This document shows positions 50,925-59,895 of a stretch of DNA of 64,000 nt, piece after piece. The notes under the pieces are model-generated. The model did no database searches. It was not told where the DNA came from and saw nothing but the letters and a program-made list of their open reading frames with translations. The stretch is from CAYOWK01 sp964407665 (GTDB lineage Bacteria; Pseudomonadota; Alphaproteobacteria; Caulobacterales; Hyphomonadaceae), in contig CAYOWK010000009.1 in the NCBI GenBank assembly GCA_964407665.1, positions 47,246 through 111,245 on the forward strand, in the 5' to 3' direction. The stretch's first letter is position 1. Each line of letters begins with the position of its first letter. Position numbers and translations under genes: made by a program.

Positions 50925-51707
50925 ATGCCCGCTAAGCCAAAGTCCACCAGCAAACCCGGCGCCTTGGACAGCAGTGTCGGAATGCCGCAATATCTTGCCC
51001 TGCGTGACCAGCTCGTCATGCGGATGGAGATGGGGCGACTCGGAGTCGGGTCGAAGTTGCCATCCGAGCGTGATCTGCAGACCGAGACCGGAGCTGCGCG
51101 CGGGACCATCCGGGAGGCCTTGTTCCAGCTGCAGGCGGAAGGTCTTATCTACCGCCGGGACCGGAGCGGCTGGTACATCTCGCCGCCGGCCGTAACCTAT
51201 GACCCGACCCGCTGGACGGATTTCACGCGCTACGTGACGGAGCAGGGCCGAACGCCTGCAACCGAGACGCTCGCCAAGGTCGTTACCCCGGCCACAGTTG
51301 CGCTGGCCGACATCTTCCGGGTGGCGCCGGGTACGCCTCTGTACGACATCACCCGCCGCCGCTCGGTGGACGGGCGGGCCGTCATGCTCGAGCAGATCAT
51401 GGTGGATCCTACCTTGACCCCGGGCCTGCTGGAGCACTCCCTCGATACCTCCCTGACCCGCCTCCTGGCGGACAGGTACGACGCGCGTTCCGTGCGTAAC
51501 CGTATCGACATGCGCCCTTGCGCTCTGGTGAAGGATGTCGCGGATGCGTTGAGTGTGAAACCGGGCACACCCGGCCTGTTGCTCGTACGCACCGGGATCC
51601 TGGCCGACGGCAGTGTGCTGGAGTACGATCAGGAGTACTGGCGCCACGACGCCATTCGCGTGCATGTCGATCTCAAGATGAACCTGCCGGAACCCGAGAC
51701 CAGGTGA
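50925..51707 (+). CDS. GntR-family (HutC/UTRA) transcriptional regulator, PhnR-like
   Basis: This 260-residue regulator has an N-terminal winged helix (about 20-85: MGRLGVGSKLPSERDLQTET, then ARGTIREALFQLQAEG) and a C-terminal UTRA effector domain (about 110-250). The linker YDPTRWTDFTRYVTEQGRTP resembles the PhnR regulators of 2-aminoethylphosphonate genes. It closes the TonB receptor operon, 103 bases after the fusion gene. Likely targets are the TGGT-N4-ACCA sites at 42800-42832 and the near-match before phnX. I see no such site directly before its own gene. Confidence 0.9.
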   Translation: MPAKPKSTSKPGALDSSVGMPQYLALRDQLVMRMEMGRLGVGSKLPSERDLQTETGAARGTIREALFQLQAEGLIYRRDRSGWYISPPAVTYDPTRWTDFTRYVTEQGRTPATETLAKVVTPATVALADIFRVAPGTPLYDITRRRSVDGRAVMLEQIMVDPTLTPGLLEHSLDTSLTRLLADRYDARSVRNRIDMRPCALVKDVADALSVKPGTPGLLLVRTGILADGSVLEYDQEYWRHDAIRVHVDLKMNLPEPETR

Positions 51708-51958
51708 TCCCGGGGGCATATGAACCGGGGGCGAAGACCGCAGATCAGTAACCGGCGCGCGCCAAGGTATGACTGCTGGAGCGCGCCAGACCGCGGGCTG
51801 TCAAATGTGGTGCGTCCCGAACCGTCCGGACAACGACTGATCTTCCAGGCCGTTCGAAGCGATCGGATTTCAGATTCCAGCCACCGGCAGCGAAACGCTC
51901 CGACGATTGTCCCGAGGCAGGTAGCCGGTGACGGAGCGCCCTGGGGCACTGCCGCGGC

Positions 51959-53248
51959 TCAGGGGTCAAGAGGGTCTCTGGGATCGATGTGCAGCGATGT
52001 CAGGTTCTGCTTCATGACGAGGTCGTGCGGGCTGAGGCGACTGCCTTTCGTGAGCGGCTGATAGCCAAGCTCATCCTCATTCCGGCGCAGGAAGACAGGG
52101 CTTTCGATATAGGCGCTCTGGTCACGCGAGGTTGTGACGAGCACTGTTCCGGCCTCCGGAGCGCCCATCGCGTGGATAAGCCGAACGCCGTTTCGCAGGT
52201 TTGTGGTCGTGTGCCTCGCGTGCGGATCGACGAGGATGGCGTTCTCCGGCACGCCATAACGGTCCATCAGCTCCCGCTTCATCTCGATCGCTTCGGCATA
52301 GGGGGTCTTGTTGGGATGAACATGCCCGCCGGACGTAATGATGAACGGGGCCAGCCCGTCTGCGTAGCGCCGCGCCGCCAGCCGTACACGCAGCGCGCCG
52401 GCGGCGGAGAGCCCGGTTTCGCCGGGCAGGGTCCCCGCGCCCGGAATCAGTATCGCGACATGCGGGGCTGCGGACCAGTCGATGGAGCGTGCGCGGGCTA
52501 ATGCGGCAGTGTTGACCCCCTCAGCCATCGGCTCGTAACGCGCGGCTTCGTTGCGCTGGTTTATTGCCAGCAGATCGAGCCCGACATCGAACCAGATCGA
52601 TGCAAAGGTGTCGCGGGACGAGGGCAGTGGGCCGGCCGGCGTATCGATACGGGTCTCCAGCACCGCCCTCACCAGGGCCCGGTAGCCCGCACTTTCGGAT
52701 TGGTGGCTGATGCTGTCGATGTCCGGATAGCGCGGGGCCTCGCCGAGCCCATAGACCCGATACAGGCGGTTGAGTCCGGCAGCGCTCTCAAGCCAGGCCG
52801 CTCTGGCGAAGGCGCCATCCGGCAGCGCGGCGTGACGCGCAAACCAGCCCTGTGGCCGGATCACGTTCTGCAGCATCGGGTTGAGCGGCTGTCCCGGAGC
52901 GGCGAGCGCCGCAATGCGGTCGCCGGCGGCAGTGATGTCGGCTTCCGGGAGCATCATCCTCTCGATGAGGCAACGTGTGGTGGAGCAGGCCGCGTGGGCG
53001 CCTGCAAGCGCCTCGCTCGACCGCCGGGCGATATCCGACAGAACTGGATCGGCGCGCAGGGCGTCCGAGGCCGCCACGTCGGCCTCCATCAGCGCTAAAA
53101 GCGGGAAAATCTTGGTGCGCGACCAGTCGATTGGACGAACCAGCTGGACGGGTGTGGCCGCGCCCGACGGCGAAGCGGGGGTCACGCATCCCGAAGCCAG
53201 CAGGCAGAGGGCGATTGCAAGTCCGGAGAACAAGCGTGTCATGATCAT
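51959..53248 (-). CDS. DUF218 (YdcF/SanA-like) lipoprotein with N-terminal extension
   Basis: This 429-residue lipoprotein has lipobox LLASGC at about residues 15-20. The C-terminal half (about 235-410) is DUF218: VAILIPGAGTLPGETGLSAAG, then FIITSGGHVHPNKTPYAEA and VDPHARHTTTNLRNGV. DUF218 proteins act on lipid carriers or envelope metabolites, but their chemistry is poorly known. The N-terminal part of about 210 residues is unusual and has no domain I recognise. The ATG at 53248 overlaps the PI-PLC stop (ATGA), so the pair is coupled. It is convergent with the GntR gene, and the 250-base gap between them shows nothing notable. Confidence 0.85.
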   Translation of the reverse strand: MIMTRLFSGLAIALCLLASGCVTPASPSGAATPVQLVRPIDWSRTKIFPLLALMEADVAASDALRADPVLSDIARRSSEALAGAHAACSTTRCLIERMMLPEADITAAGDRIAALAAPGQPLNPMLQNVIRPQGWFARHAALPDGAFARAAWLESAAGLNRLYRVYGLGEAPRYPDIDSISHQSESAGYRALVRAVLETRIDTPAGPLPSSRDTFASIWFDVGLDLLAINQRNEAARYEPMAEGVNTAALARARSIDWSAAPHVAILIPGAGTLPGETGLSAAGALRVRLAARRYADGLAPFIITSGGHVHPNKTPYAEAIEMKRELMDRYGVPENAILVDPHARHTTTNLRNGVRLIHAMGAPEAGTVLVTTSRDQSAYIESPVFLRRNEDELGYQPLTKGSRLSPHDLVMKQNLTSLHIDPRDPLDP

Positions 53249-54450
53249 GGCGCCTTGTGAGCATGGCAGTCGGCTGGCGCGTTTGCCGGATTGCAGCGCC
53301 ATGCGCCGCCCCCTGGAAGGCGAACGACGTAGGATGTCCCATATCGGTTGCCCGGCCGATAGAAGTCAGTGGACACAATCTGTGCGCCGCTGGCGAAGGT
53401 TGCCGTTGCGCGTGTCAGGTCGTTCGCTTTGGCTTCCCACGTTTCAATGTCGGACCGGGCTCGCACCAGATAGCCCTTGCGCACCAGGTCTGCGATTTCC
53501 GGACGTGCGATTGCATTGTCCAGCAACAGGAAGGCCGCGTGTGCTTCGCCCGGCTTTGACCGGATGAACGCGACGCGCCCCTGAAGGGATGGCCGGTCCT
53601 TGATATAGCCCTGGGTGACCGGCGACTCTAGGGCGGTAATCATCAGGAACACGAACTTGCCCCGCGAAGAGTCCAGCGTCGGCCATTGTCCCGCCAGCAC
53701 CGCAGATTCCAGCGTTGGGTTGTCGCCACGCACATCGTCAGGGGTAATCACGCGGTCGCGCCCGAGCGTATCGAGGATCACCTTGTCGATCCCCTCGAAA
53801 GCCGCCGCGTCAAACGGAGTGACCGCGCGTGCGCCTGGAATGAACGGCGTCGGGTCGTTCTTCAGCTCAAGCAGGATGAAGACCGGCTCGTGCGCTGGAT
53901 GACCATCGGACCAGCGACGCAGCTCACCCAGGCATCCTTCGAAGGTCGGACAATGGCTGCGGACATCGAAGTCCGCCATGTGCAACACCTTGAAGCCCGG
54001 CTTGTCGAGGCCGGCTGTATCGTGGGGAGCGGGGTCAGTGATTCCCTGCTCGCGTAGCAACCGGTAGCCCGCTGGGTCGACGAAACGGCCGCCCACAGGA
54101 TCGTTGAACACATCGATTTCGAGGCTGCGAAGCCCTGCATCGAGCTGCTCGGTCAAGGGCGGATGATCGTAGCCGAGGCCTTCGCCCAAAGGCGCGTCGT
54201 TGGGATGATACTCGCGGAACTCGGCAAGGGCGTCAGGTTTCATGCCCGCCACCATCCGTGACATCAGCGGCCCCACGACCTTGTCTGCATAGGCGAGCAG
54301 GCGGGGATCGACGGGCTGGGCATAGCTGTTGTGCGTGCCCAGGACCTGGATCTGGTTGATCCGGACGCTGGAAGAATCCGAAGCAACATCAGCCGGCGCA
54401 ACTGCGCACGCCCCAGCCAACGCCACCCACACAAGACACATCGAGCGCAT
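53245..54450 (-). CDS. Calcium-dependent PI-PLC-like phosphodiesterase, lipoprotein or secreted
   Basis: This 401-residue protein has an N-terminal signal with a possible lipobox (ALAGAC, Cys15). The TIM-barrel starts IQVLGTHNSYAQP (catalytic His) and continues LEIDVFNDPVGGRF (metal ligands), KVLHMADFDVRSHC (second His region) and ILLELKNDPTPF. This matches the bacterial Ca2+-dependent PI-PLC domain (PI-PLC-C1) related to GDPD. It would cleave a phosphodiester in phospholipids or similar molecules outside the inner membrane. It follows a TonB receptor gene with a PHO-box-like promoter, consistent with phosphate scavenging. Confidence 0.87.
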   Translation of the reverse strand: MRSMCLVWVALAGACAVAPADVASDSSSVRINQIQVLGTHNSYAQPVDPRLLAYADKVVGPLMSRMVAGMKPDALAEFREYHPNDAPLGEGLGYDHPPLTEQLDAGLRSLEIDVFNDPVGGRFVDPAGYRLLREQGITDPAPHDTAGLDKPGFKVLHMADFDVRSHCPTFEGCLGELRRWSDGHPAHEPVFILLELKNDPTPFIPGARAVTPFDAAAFEGIDKVILDTLGRDRVITPDDVRGDNPTLESAVLAGQWPTLDSSRGKFVFLMITALESPVTQGYIKDRPSLQGRVAFIRSKPGEAHAAFLLLDNAIARPEIADLVRKGYLVRARSDIETWEAKANDLTRATATFASGAQIVSTDFYRPGNRYGTSYVVRLPGGGAWRCNPANAPADCHAHKAP

Positions 54451-54569
54451 GTTGTTTCCCTGCTACTGTTTGCCTTGAGGATGGTTTGGCGCAGATCGTC
54501 CGGTTCCGCAGACCTCCGCGCCCCGCAGCTTTCTGGACGGGCGACGCTTCAGACACCGGAAAGGGACAA

Positions 54570-54600
54570 CCGCGCCGGGACCATCGGTCGACCGGCGCGG
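54570..54600 (-). terminator. Hairpin between TonB receptor and PI-PLC genes
   Basis: CCGCGCCGG (54570-54578) and CCGGCGCGG (54592-54600) form a perfect 9-base stem. On the minus strand it lies about 14 bases after the receptor stop and is followed by TTGTCCCTTTCC. It is probably a leaky terminator, as in many receptor operons. Confidence 0.55.
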
Positions 54601-54614
54601 CTTCTCGTCCATAC

Positions 54615-57146
54615 CTACCAGCGATAGGTCGCCTCGACACGGAAGTTCCGGCCAAAGAGCGGACGGCCGTAAACCGCCGTCTTTGAGCCTTGGCCCGCGA
54701 CCACGTCGGCGCGCGGGTTGCCTTCGGTTAGGCCTTCCTCGTTCGTGAGGTTGTCGCCGACCAGCTGAAGCTGCCAGGGTCCCTTGTTGACCGTTACGCC
54801 GGCGGCGATTGTCTGGAAGGCTGGCAGTTCCGTGCGGTTCTGAAGGTCGACGAAGCGGTCGCCCACGAAGTTGTAGCGCAGGTAAAACTCCGTATCGAAC
54901 CCGCCCAGATCCGCCGTGAAGGTGGGACGGATGTTGCCGTAGATCTTGGGCTGGCGGATCGGTTGATTACCCTCCACCGAGGCGGCAACCGCGCCCTGAG
55001 CATTGAAGAAGTCGCCAAGCTTGGCGTCGTTGTAGGTGAACGAGCCATCAAGGCTGAAGAAGTCGAGCGGCGACCAGGCGAAGTCGACCTCGACGCCCGG
55101 GCTCGTGGCCTTCCCGACGAAGTTCAGGAGGGCCGTGGCTCCCGTTTGGGGGTTCACCTCCTGGAAGGCGGCGATGAAGGGGTCGAATTCAGTGTAGAAG
55201 CCGGTCAGGAATACCGAGAGCTGTTCAGTGGCCAGCTTCGCGCCCACTTCGTACTGCTGGGCCTCGTTGGTGACGGCTGCGTTGCCGAAGATCAGGTTGC
55301 CTTCGCCGCCTGTGCGGAACGCCTTGGAGGCGCGGGCATAGATACCGACGCTGTCGGTGAAGTCATAGTTGGCGCCGACGGTCCAGGCGGTCACCGATTC
55401 CTTGAACTTTGTCCGGTTGATCGTGCCCGTGTAGTAGCGCGCGGCGTTGTCAGCGAGCGTGTTGGCGATGCCGAGATTGGCGGCCGCAGTCCCTTTGCCG
55501 AAGCCGGTGCCGCGATAGGTCTCCTGGCGAACCCCGGCCTCGATGCGCAGCTTGTCGGTGACCTGCCAGTTGTCGGCGATGTAGGGCGCCCACAGGAAGA
55601 TGTTGGAATGACCGCCTGTCACGTTTGTGGCGTAGCGCAGGACACCCTTGTCGGTGACAAAGCCGGTGACAGCGCCAGCAGCGTTGTAGGCGACGAGATC
55701 GAGTGTGCGTGGGTTCGACTGCAGCTCGAAGAGATAGTCCTGATAGCGCTGGTCGAAGTCGGAGGCAAAGTTGGCCAGGTACAGGCCGCCGGTGAACTGG
55801 TGCGTGCCCGCCATTTCGAACTCGCGCGTCAGCCGCAGGTCGTTCATGGTCGATGTCGAGTCTGTCTGGATCGCGCGATACTGGCCCTGGATCACCAGAC
55901 CAGACGCGGACGCTGGATTGTAGACGGTTGCGCCATTCGTTCCCCCGATGGCGTAGCCAAGCCGCGTGGTGCCCGAAAAGGCGGCTTGTGCGGCAGCCAG
56001 CTGTCCGGCGGCGAAGGTGACGCCATCAACTGGATTCGACGTGGAATACAGGGCGTCAAAGCTGATATCGCCGCTCATGTACCGGAACTTGTTCGATATG
56101 TCCCAGTCGCCGAGGTCCCGCTCGAAGTCGATGCCGGTGTTGAACACCTTCATGTGGCGGCCGTCGGAGAGGTCACGCGTCTCGCTGGCCAGCGTCCCGG
56201 CGCCCTCAGTCGGATACAGCATCACGGCGTTTTGCAGGTAGGGCGTGTTCAGCGTGCCCTCGAAGATGTCGATGTACGGATTGAGCGATACGCTCGGGTT
56301 GCGCGGGTCGGCGACCGGGATCGGCAGGTAGAACACGTTGTGGTCGTCAAGCAGCTTCACGAAGGCGCGGACTTCGCCGCCGTCGATCTCATGCCGCAGG
56401 TTGACGCGGAACTGCCCGCCCTGATCGTTCGGGAAGCCGTTGGGGCGATAGCCCTCGTGGCGGCGGATGAAGCCGCCAGCGGCGAGGTAGGTCTTGTCGG
56501 CGACGGGGCCGGCCCAGTAGCCCTCGGCGCGGTAGAGACCCGTGTCGCCAACGGTCACCTTGACGGCGCCCTCCGGCGTTTCCGTGCCCTGGCGCGTGAC
56601 CGTGTTGTAGATCGCCGCCGCGTTGGACGCGAAGATCGGGGCAGGGCCGCCGCGCACGACCTCGATCGACTGCGTCATGATGTCGGGACGGATCAGACCT
56701 TCGTTCTTGAAGAAAACGCCGTCATTGTCCTGGAAGACGGGCATGCCGTCCTCATGGAAAGCCTGGAAGCTGGATTCGTTGGGAATCCCGCGCAACCGGA
56801 TGACGTTCTGCACTTCTCCGCCGGTGGATTCCGCGTAGACGCCCGGAACCTGGTTGAGCAGGTCAGCGAAGTTCAGCGGAGCAAGTTTCTCGATCGCCTC
56901 GGCCGAAAGTGTGGACACCGCAAACGAAGCGTCAAACTTGCGCGCGTCGTCGCCAACTCCGGTGACGATGATCGTTTCGAAGCCCAGCCCCTCAGCGCGG
57001 CGCGCGGCATCCTCGTCGGCAAGCGTCCTGGCCCGGGCCGCAGCTTCGGTCTCGGTCTCGGGCGGCTTTTCCTGGGCGTGGGCGGCAGTCTGGCCGAGCG
57101 CAAGCGCCACACCGATTGCAATCCAACTCACTCGATATCCGCGCAT
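54615..57146 (-). CDS. TonB-dependent receptor, probably phosphate-starvation linked
   Basis: This 843-residue outer-membrane receptor has a signal peptide ending TAAHAQ (about residue 24), a TonB-box-like ETIIVTGVG, and a plug with FADLLNQVPGVYAE, NVIRLRGIPNESSFQAFHEDG and IEVVRGGPAPIF (about 50-190). The barrel ends FRVEATYRW with terminal Trp. The ATG at 57146 has AGGAG about 8 bases before it, better than a longer frame. PI-PLC and DUF218 lipoprotein genes follow on the same strand. A PHO-box-like repeat lies 49-66 bases upstream. The ligand is unknown, and an organophosphate is a reasonable guess. Confidence 0.93.
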   Translation of the reverse strand: MRGYRVSWIAIGVALALGQTAAHAQEKPPETETEAAARARTLADEDAARRAEGLGFETIIVTGVGDDARKFDASFAVSTLSAEAIEKLAPLNFADLLNQVPGVYAESTGGEVQNVIRLRGIPNESSFQAFHEDGMPVFQDNDGVFFKNEGLIRPDIMTQSIEVVRGGPAPIFASNAAAIYNTVTRQGTETPEGAVKVTVGDTGLYRAEGYWAGPVADKTYLAAGGFIRRHEGYRPNGFPNDQGGQFRVNLRHEIDGGEVRAFVKLLDDHNVFYLPIPVADPRNPSVSLNPYIDIFEGTLNTPYLQNAVMLYPTEGAGTLASETRDLSDGRHMKVFNTGIDFERDLGDWDISNKFRYMSGDISFDALYSTSNPVDGVTFAAGQLAAAQAAFSGTTRLGYAIGGTNGATVYNPASASGLVIQGQYRAIQTDSTSTMNDLRLTREFEMAGTHQFTGGLYLANFASDFDQRYQDYLFELQSNPRTLDLVAYNAAGAVTGFVTDKGVLRYATNVTGGHSNIFLWAPYIADNWQVTDKLRIEAGVRQETYRGTGFGKGTAAANLGIANTLADNAARYYTGTINRTKFKESVTAWTVGANYDFTDSVGIYARASKAFRTGGEGNLIFGNAAVTNEAQQYEVGAKLATEQLSVFLTGFYTEFDPFIAAFQEVNPQTGATALLNFVGKATSPGVEVDFAWSPLDFFSLDGSFTYNDAKLGDFFNAQGAVAASVEGNQPIRQPKIYGNIRPTFTADLGGFDTEFYLRYNFVGDRFVDLQNRTELPAFQTIAAGVTVNKGPWQLQLVGDNLTNEEGLTEGNPRADVVAGQGSKTAVYGRPLFGRNFRVEATYRW

Positions 57147-57194
57147 GCCCGTCCGCTCCTGTCGACTAAAGTAGCTGGGGGCTATCCTCTGGCA

Positions 57195-57212
57195 ATGACG
57201 GGAGCATGACGA
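57195..57212 (-). promoter_or_regulatory. PHO-box-like direct repeat upstream of the second TonB receptor gene
   Basis: Read on the minus strand: TCGTCAT, GCTC, CCGTCAT, two 7-mers separated by 4 bases. The alphaproteobacterial PhoB site is a pair of CTGTCAT-like 7-mers with the same spacing. One or two positions per half differ. It lies 49-66 bases before the start codon in an otherwise A/T-richer leader. Confidence 0.5.
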
Positions 57213-57273
57213 TTGTGCCAACTATTTGTAGCGCGAAAAAAGAAATAGCCTAATCGACACAACGAATGTGCAG

Positions 57274-58578
57274 TTATTGTAACTGCGGAGGAACCGCGGA
57301 GTTCGCGGTCTGGGACCCCGCCCAGCGCACGACGGCAAAAGACGCAAGCGCGAGTATGCAGCCGGCGGTTGCGGGGATCACGATGAAGACCCGCGGTTCG
57401 CTCGTGGTCACCGGATTTTCGGCGCCCGTGAGCCGGAGAATCCAGAACAGCATTCCGGTCGCTAGGGCGCCGGCCAGATTTAACGGCAGGTGGAACGCCG
57501 CGTAGAACGCGCCTGCGCGGGCGCGTCCGGTCATGCGACGTTCGGCATCGAGCTCCTCGCCAGCAAATGCGCGGAGAAGCATGAAATCGATACCGGCGAA
57601 GAAGCCACGTGCGGCGACCCAGGCGAATGCCGGGAAGGACTCGCCGATGGGCAGGATCAGCAACGCCGCCGAGATGGCCGCCTCCGCCGCGAACACCAGC
57701 ATAAGCAGGCGTTCCGCTCCGAGGCTGCGCAAGATCCATAGTCCGGCGGGAAGCCCGGCGACGGTCGCCGCCGTCTGCGCCAGTAGCGCGCCGGCCGCCA
57801 GCCCCGGCAGATCCAGACCATGCCGGAAGACAAACATGAAGCTGCCCGCGGCGATCGCCTGACTTGCGCCGACAAGAGCGAAAAGGAGTGCGAGACGCGC
57901 GCGGCGCAACGACGTGACGCCGAGGGCCGCCGAAGCCGCGAGAGACTGAAGGGTGAAGGACTCGCCCGGCGCATCTGACGCATCGCGCACCAATGCGTAG
58001 GCTATCGCTGTCGAGACCGGCACGCTGACGAGCAGCGCGATCGTCATTGCACCCATCTGGCCGGGCAGGCTGCCAGCGAACATCGCGGCCAGTCCGGAAA
58101 AGGCCAGATAGCCAAAAACGCCAGCCGCCGTGCGGGCGCCAAAGACGCTGCTGCGCGCCACAACGCCGACCCCTGCCTCCAGCGCCCAGGCGCCGTGCGC
58201 GGCGTTGATCATCGACCAGCCGAGCGTCATGACGGCGAGCGACGCCACAAGGCCGGGCAGACCAGCGCCAGATGGCGCCATGAACACCAGAACGCTGCCG
58301 GCAAGCGCGGGAAGCATTCCGGCGGCCATCCAGATCTGCCTGCGTCCCGCGCGCCGAGTCAGCCTGACGTCCGACAGGGCGCCGACCGTTGTGTCCAGGA
58401 CGATGTCAAGCAGCCGCAGTCCAAGCAGCAATGCGCCCGAAAGACCAAGGCCGAGGCCTACATGATCGGTGAGGTAGGCTGGAAGCAGGACTTTCTGGGC
58501 GAGCTCAAATCCCGAGAACGCAATCGTTGGAGCGGCTAGGGCGGCGATCTGGGCGCCAGTCAGTTCGCGGCCATTCAT
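57274..58578 (-). CDS. GPH-type MFS transporter (glycoside/cation symporter-like)
   Basis: This 434-residue membrane protein has about 12 helices. LGLRLLDIVLDTTVGALSDV and RRAGRRQIWMAAGMLPAL match the MelB/GPH loop after helix 2, where an Asp pair binds the coupling cation. The substrate could be a glycoside or another small solute. It is 84 bases downstream of the tandem TetR gene on the same strand, which suggests that the regulator controls it. It ends 127 bases before the TonB receptor start. No glycosidase is adjacent. Confidence 0.87.
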   Translation of the reverse strand: MNGRELTGAQIAALAAPTIAFSGFELAQKVLLPAYLTDHVGLGLGLSGALLLGLRLLDIVLDTTVGALSDVRLTRRAGRRQIWMAAGMLPALAGSVLVFMAPSGAGLPGLVASLAVMTLGWSMINAAHGAWALEAGVGVVARSSVFGARTAAGVFGYLAFSGLAAMFAGSLPGQMGAMTIALLVSVPVSTAIAYALVRDASDAPGESFTLQSLAASAALGVTSLRRARLALLFALVGASQAIAAGSFMFVFRHGLDLPGLAAGALLAQTAATVAGLPAGLWILRSLGAERLLMLVFAAEAAISAALLILPIGESFPAFAWVAARGFFAGIDFMLLRAFAGEELDAERRMTGRARAGAFYAAFHLPLNLAGALATGMLFWILRLTGAENPVTTSEPRVFIVIPATAGCILALASFAVVRWAGSQTANSAVPPQLQ

Positions 58579-58662
58579 CGCGTGTGTCTCCAGCGTGCCC
58601 GCCGCAACCGGGCTGTCCGGCCTCGTTCAGGGAACTCCCTGCCCAATCCCTGAAAGGGTCGA

Positions 58663-59895
58663 TCACCAGGCGCGGAACAGGTCTGCCTGCGTGCGGCGCA
58701 GCCAGTCCCCCTCGTCCTCCTGCAGCGCCATGGCGATCATGCGCGCACCAAATGACACCGTTGAGACGACTTGCCCGCTCAAGGCGTCAAAATTCTCGCG
58801 AAAAGACCGGGGAGCTGCCTCAAGGTCCTCTGGGCGGATGTTCTCCCCCCGGCGGCGGCGCATGTCGGCGGCATGCGGGGCCAGCCGATCATGATGCACA
58901 GCTCCGAGCGCAATCGCCCGTGTGGCGCGAACGAGGCCGCGCGTGCGTGCTATGTCTTCCATGGCCCCCCTAGCCTTGCGCTCGCCGGTGCGAGCCGCAG
59001 GAAGCCACTGGTGAAACGCCCCGATCACGGCCTCCAGGCCCGCCAGCATCAGGTCCTCGCTGGCGCCGAAATGATAGACCACTGTGGACGGCGGCACATG
59101 CGCGGCGGCCGCCACCGCGCGATGGGTGATGCCGCCTGTGCCTGTCTCCACAATCAGCCGTCCGGCGGCGCGTGCGATCATGGCGCGCTTGTCTTCGCCG
59201 ACCCCTTCCACCCGCGCATCAACAACCGAGCGCTCCGGAGCAAGATCCGCCTGGCTCTGTTTCATCAGGGCCTGCATCGCCGACCGCTCGCCATCCGCGA
59301 TGTCCCGCCCCAGAAACATTCTGTGGAGACAGAGGCGGCGCAGGAGCCGGTAAGGTTCACGCCCGTTCAGGCTGAGGCTGTAGGCAAGTTCATCGGATGC
59401 GTAGGCCGACAGCGCGGCGCCAGTCCCGGTCTCTCCGGTCATCTTCGCCCAGAATGAATGCAGGTCGCCAAGCCATGCGCCAAGTTCCGAGCGGACATCC
59501 GCCGGAAGAGCGCTGGCCTGAAGGAGCTCGCACAGCAAGATTGAACGGACTCTGCCCTGGCTCGCCAGGTCGTCCAGAGCGAGATCAGCCAGCATGGCGC
59601 GAATGGCCGGGGGTGCGCCCCTCGATGCTTCGATCCGGGGCGACCATAGGGCCCTCCAGTCGCTATCAGCCAGACGTGCATGCGCAACGAGCTGGGCGAG
59701 CACCGCATCCTTGCCGCCAAGGTGATGTGTGACCGCGCCTACGCTCAGCCCGGCCCGTTCACCAAGCGGGCGAAGCGTCAGGCCGGCCAGCCCGGATTCA
59801 ACGACGATGTCGAGGCCTGCATTGAGAAGGGCGGTCCGCACGCCTGACGCATCGCTGGTTCCGTGCGGGTCGCGGGACGGTGCTTTCGACGTCAT
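58663..59895 (-). CDS. Transcriptional regulator with two tandem TetR domains
   Basis: The 410-residue protein contains two complete TetR units. The first helix-turn-helix is at about 20-65 (GLAGLTLRPLGERAGLSVGA, then VTHHLGGKDAVL). The second is at about 225-270 (TGGITHRAVAAAAHVPPSTV, then VYHFGASEDLMLAGL). Each is followed by a helical ligand-binding domain. A single polypeptide could bind an operator as a pseudo-dimer and sense two signals. Start ATG 59895 is preferred to an upstream TTG. A possible operator with TGTATC and GATACA arms lies at about 59961-59988. The likely target is the following GPH transporter. Confidence 0.88.
   Translation of the reverse strand: MTSKAPSRDPHGTSDASGVRTALLNAGLDIVVESGLAGLTLRPLGERAGLSVGAVTHHLGGKDAVLAQLVAHARLADSDWRALWSPRIEASRGAPPAIRAMLADLALDDLASQGRVRSILLCELLQASALPADVRSELGAWLGDLHSFWAKMTGETGTGAALSAYASDELAYSLSLNGREPYRLLRRLCLHRMFLGRDIADGERSAMQALMKQSQADLAPERSVVDARVEGVGEDKRAMIARAAGRLIVETGTGGITHRAVAAAAHVPPSTVVYHFGASEDLMLAGLEAVIGAFHQWLPAARTGERKARGAMEDIARTRGLVRATRAIALGAVHHDRLAPHAADMRRRRGENIRPEDLEAAPRSFRENFDALSGQVVSTVSFGARMIAMALQEDEGDWLRRTQADLFRAW

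Noticed and set aside
54963..57209. A 748-codon open frame on the plus strand
   Set aside because: It is antisense to the second TonB receptor and repetitive in Val/Gly/Glu. It is a shadow of a high-GC gene.
57147..57273. Possible riboswitch (cobalamin type) before the TonB receptor gene
   Set aside because: The leader is too short and lacks the conserved core. The PHO-box-like repeat explains the notable signal.
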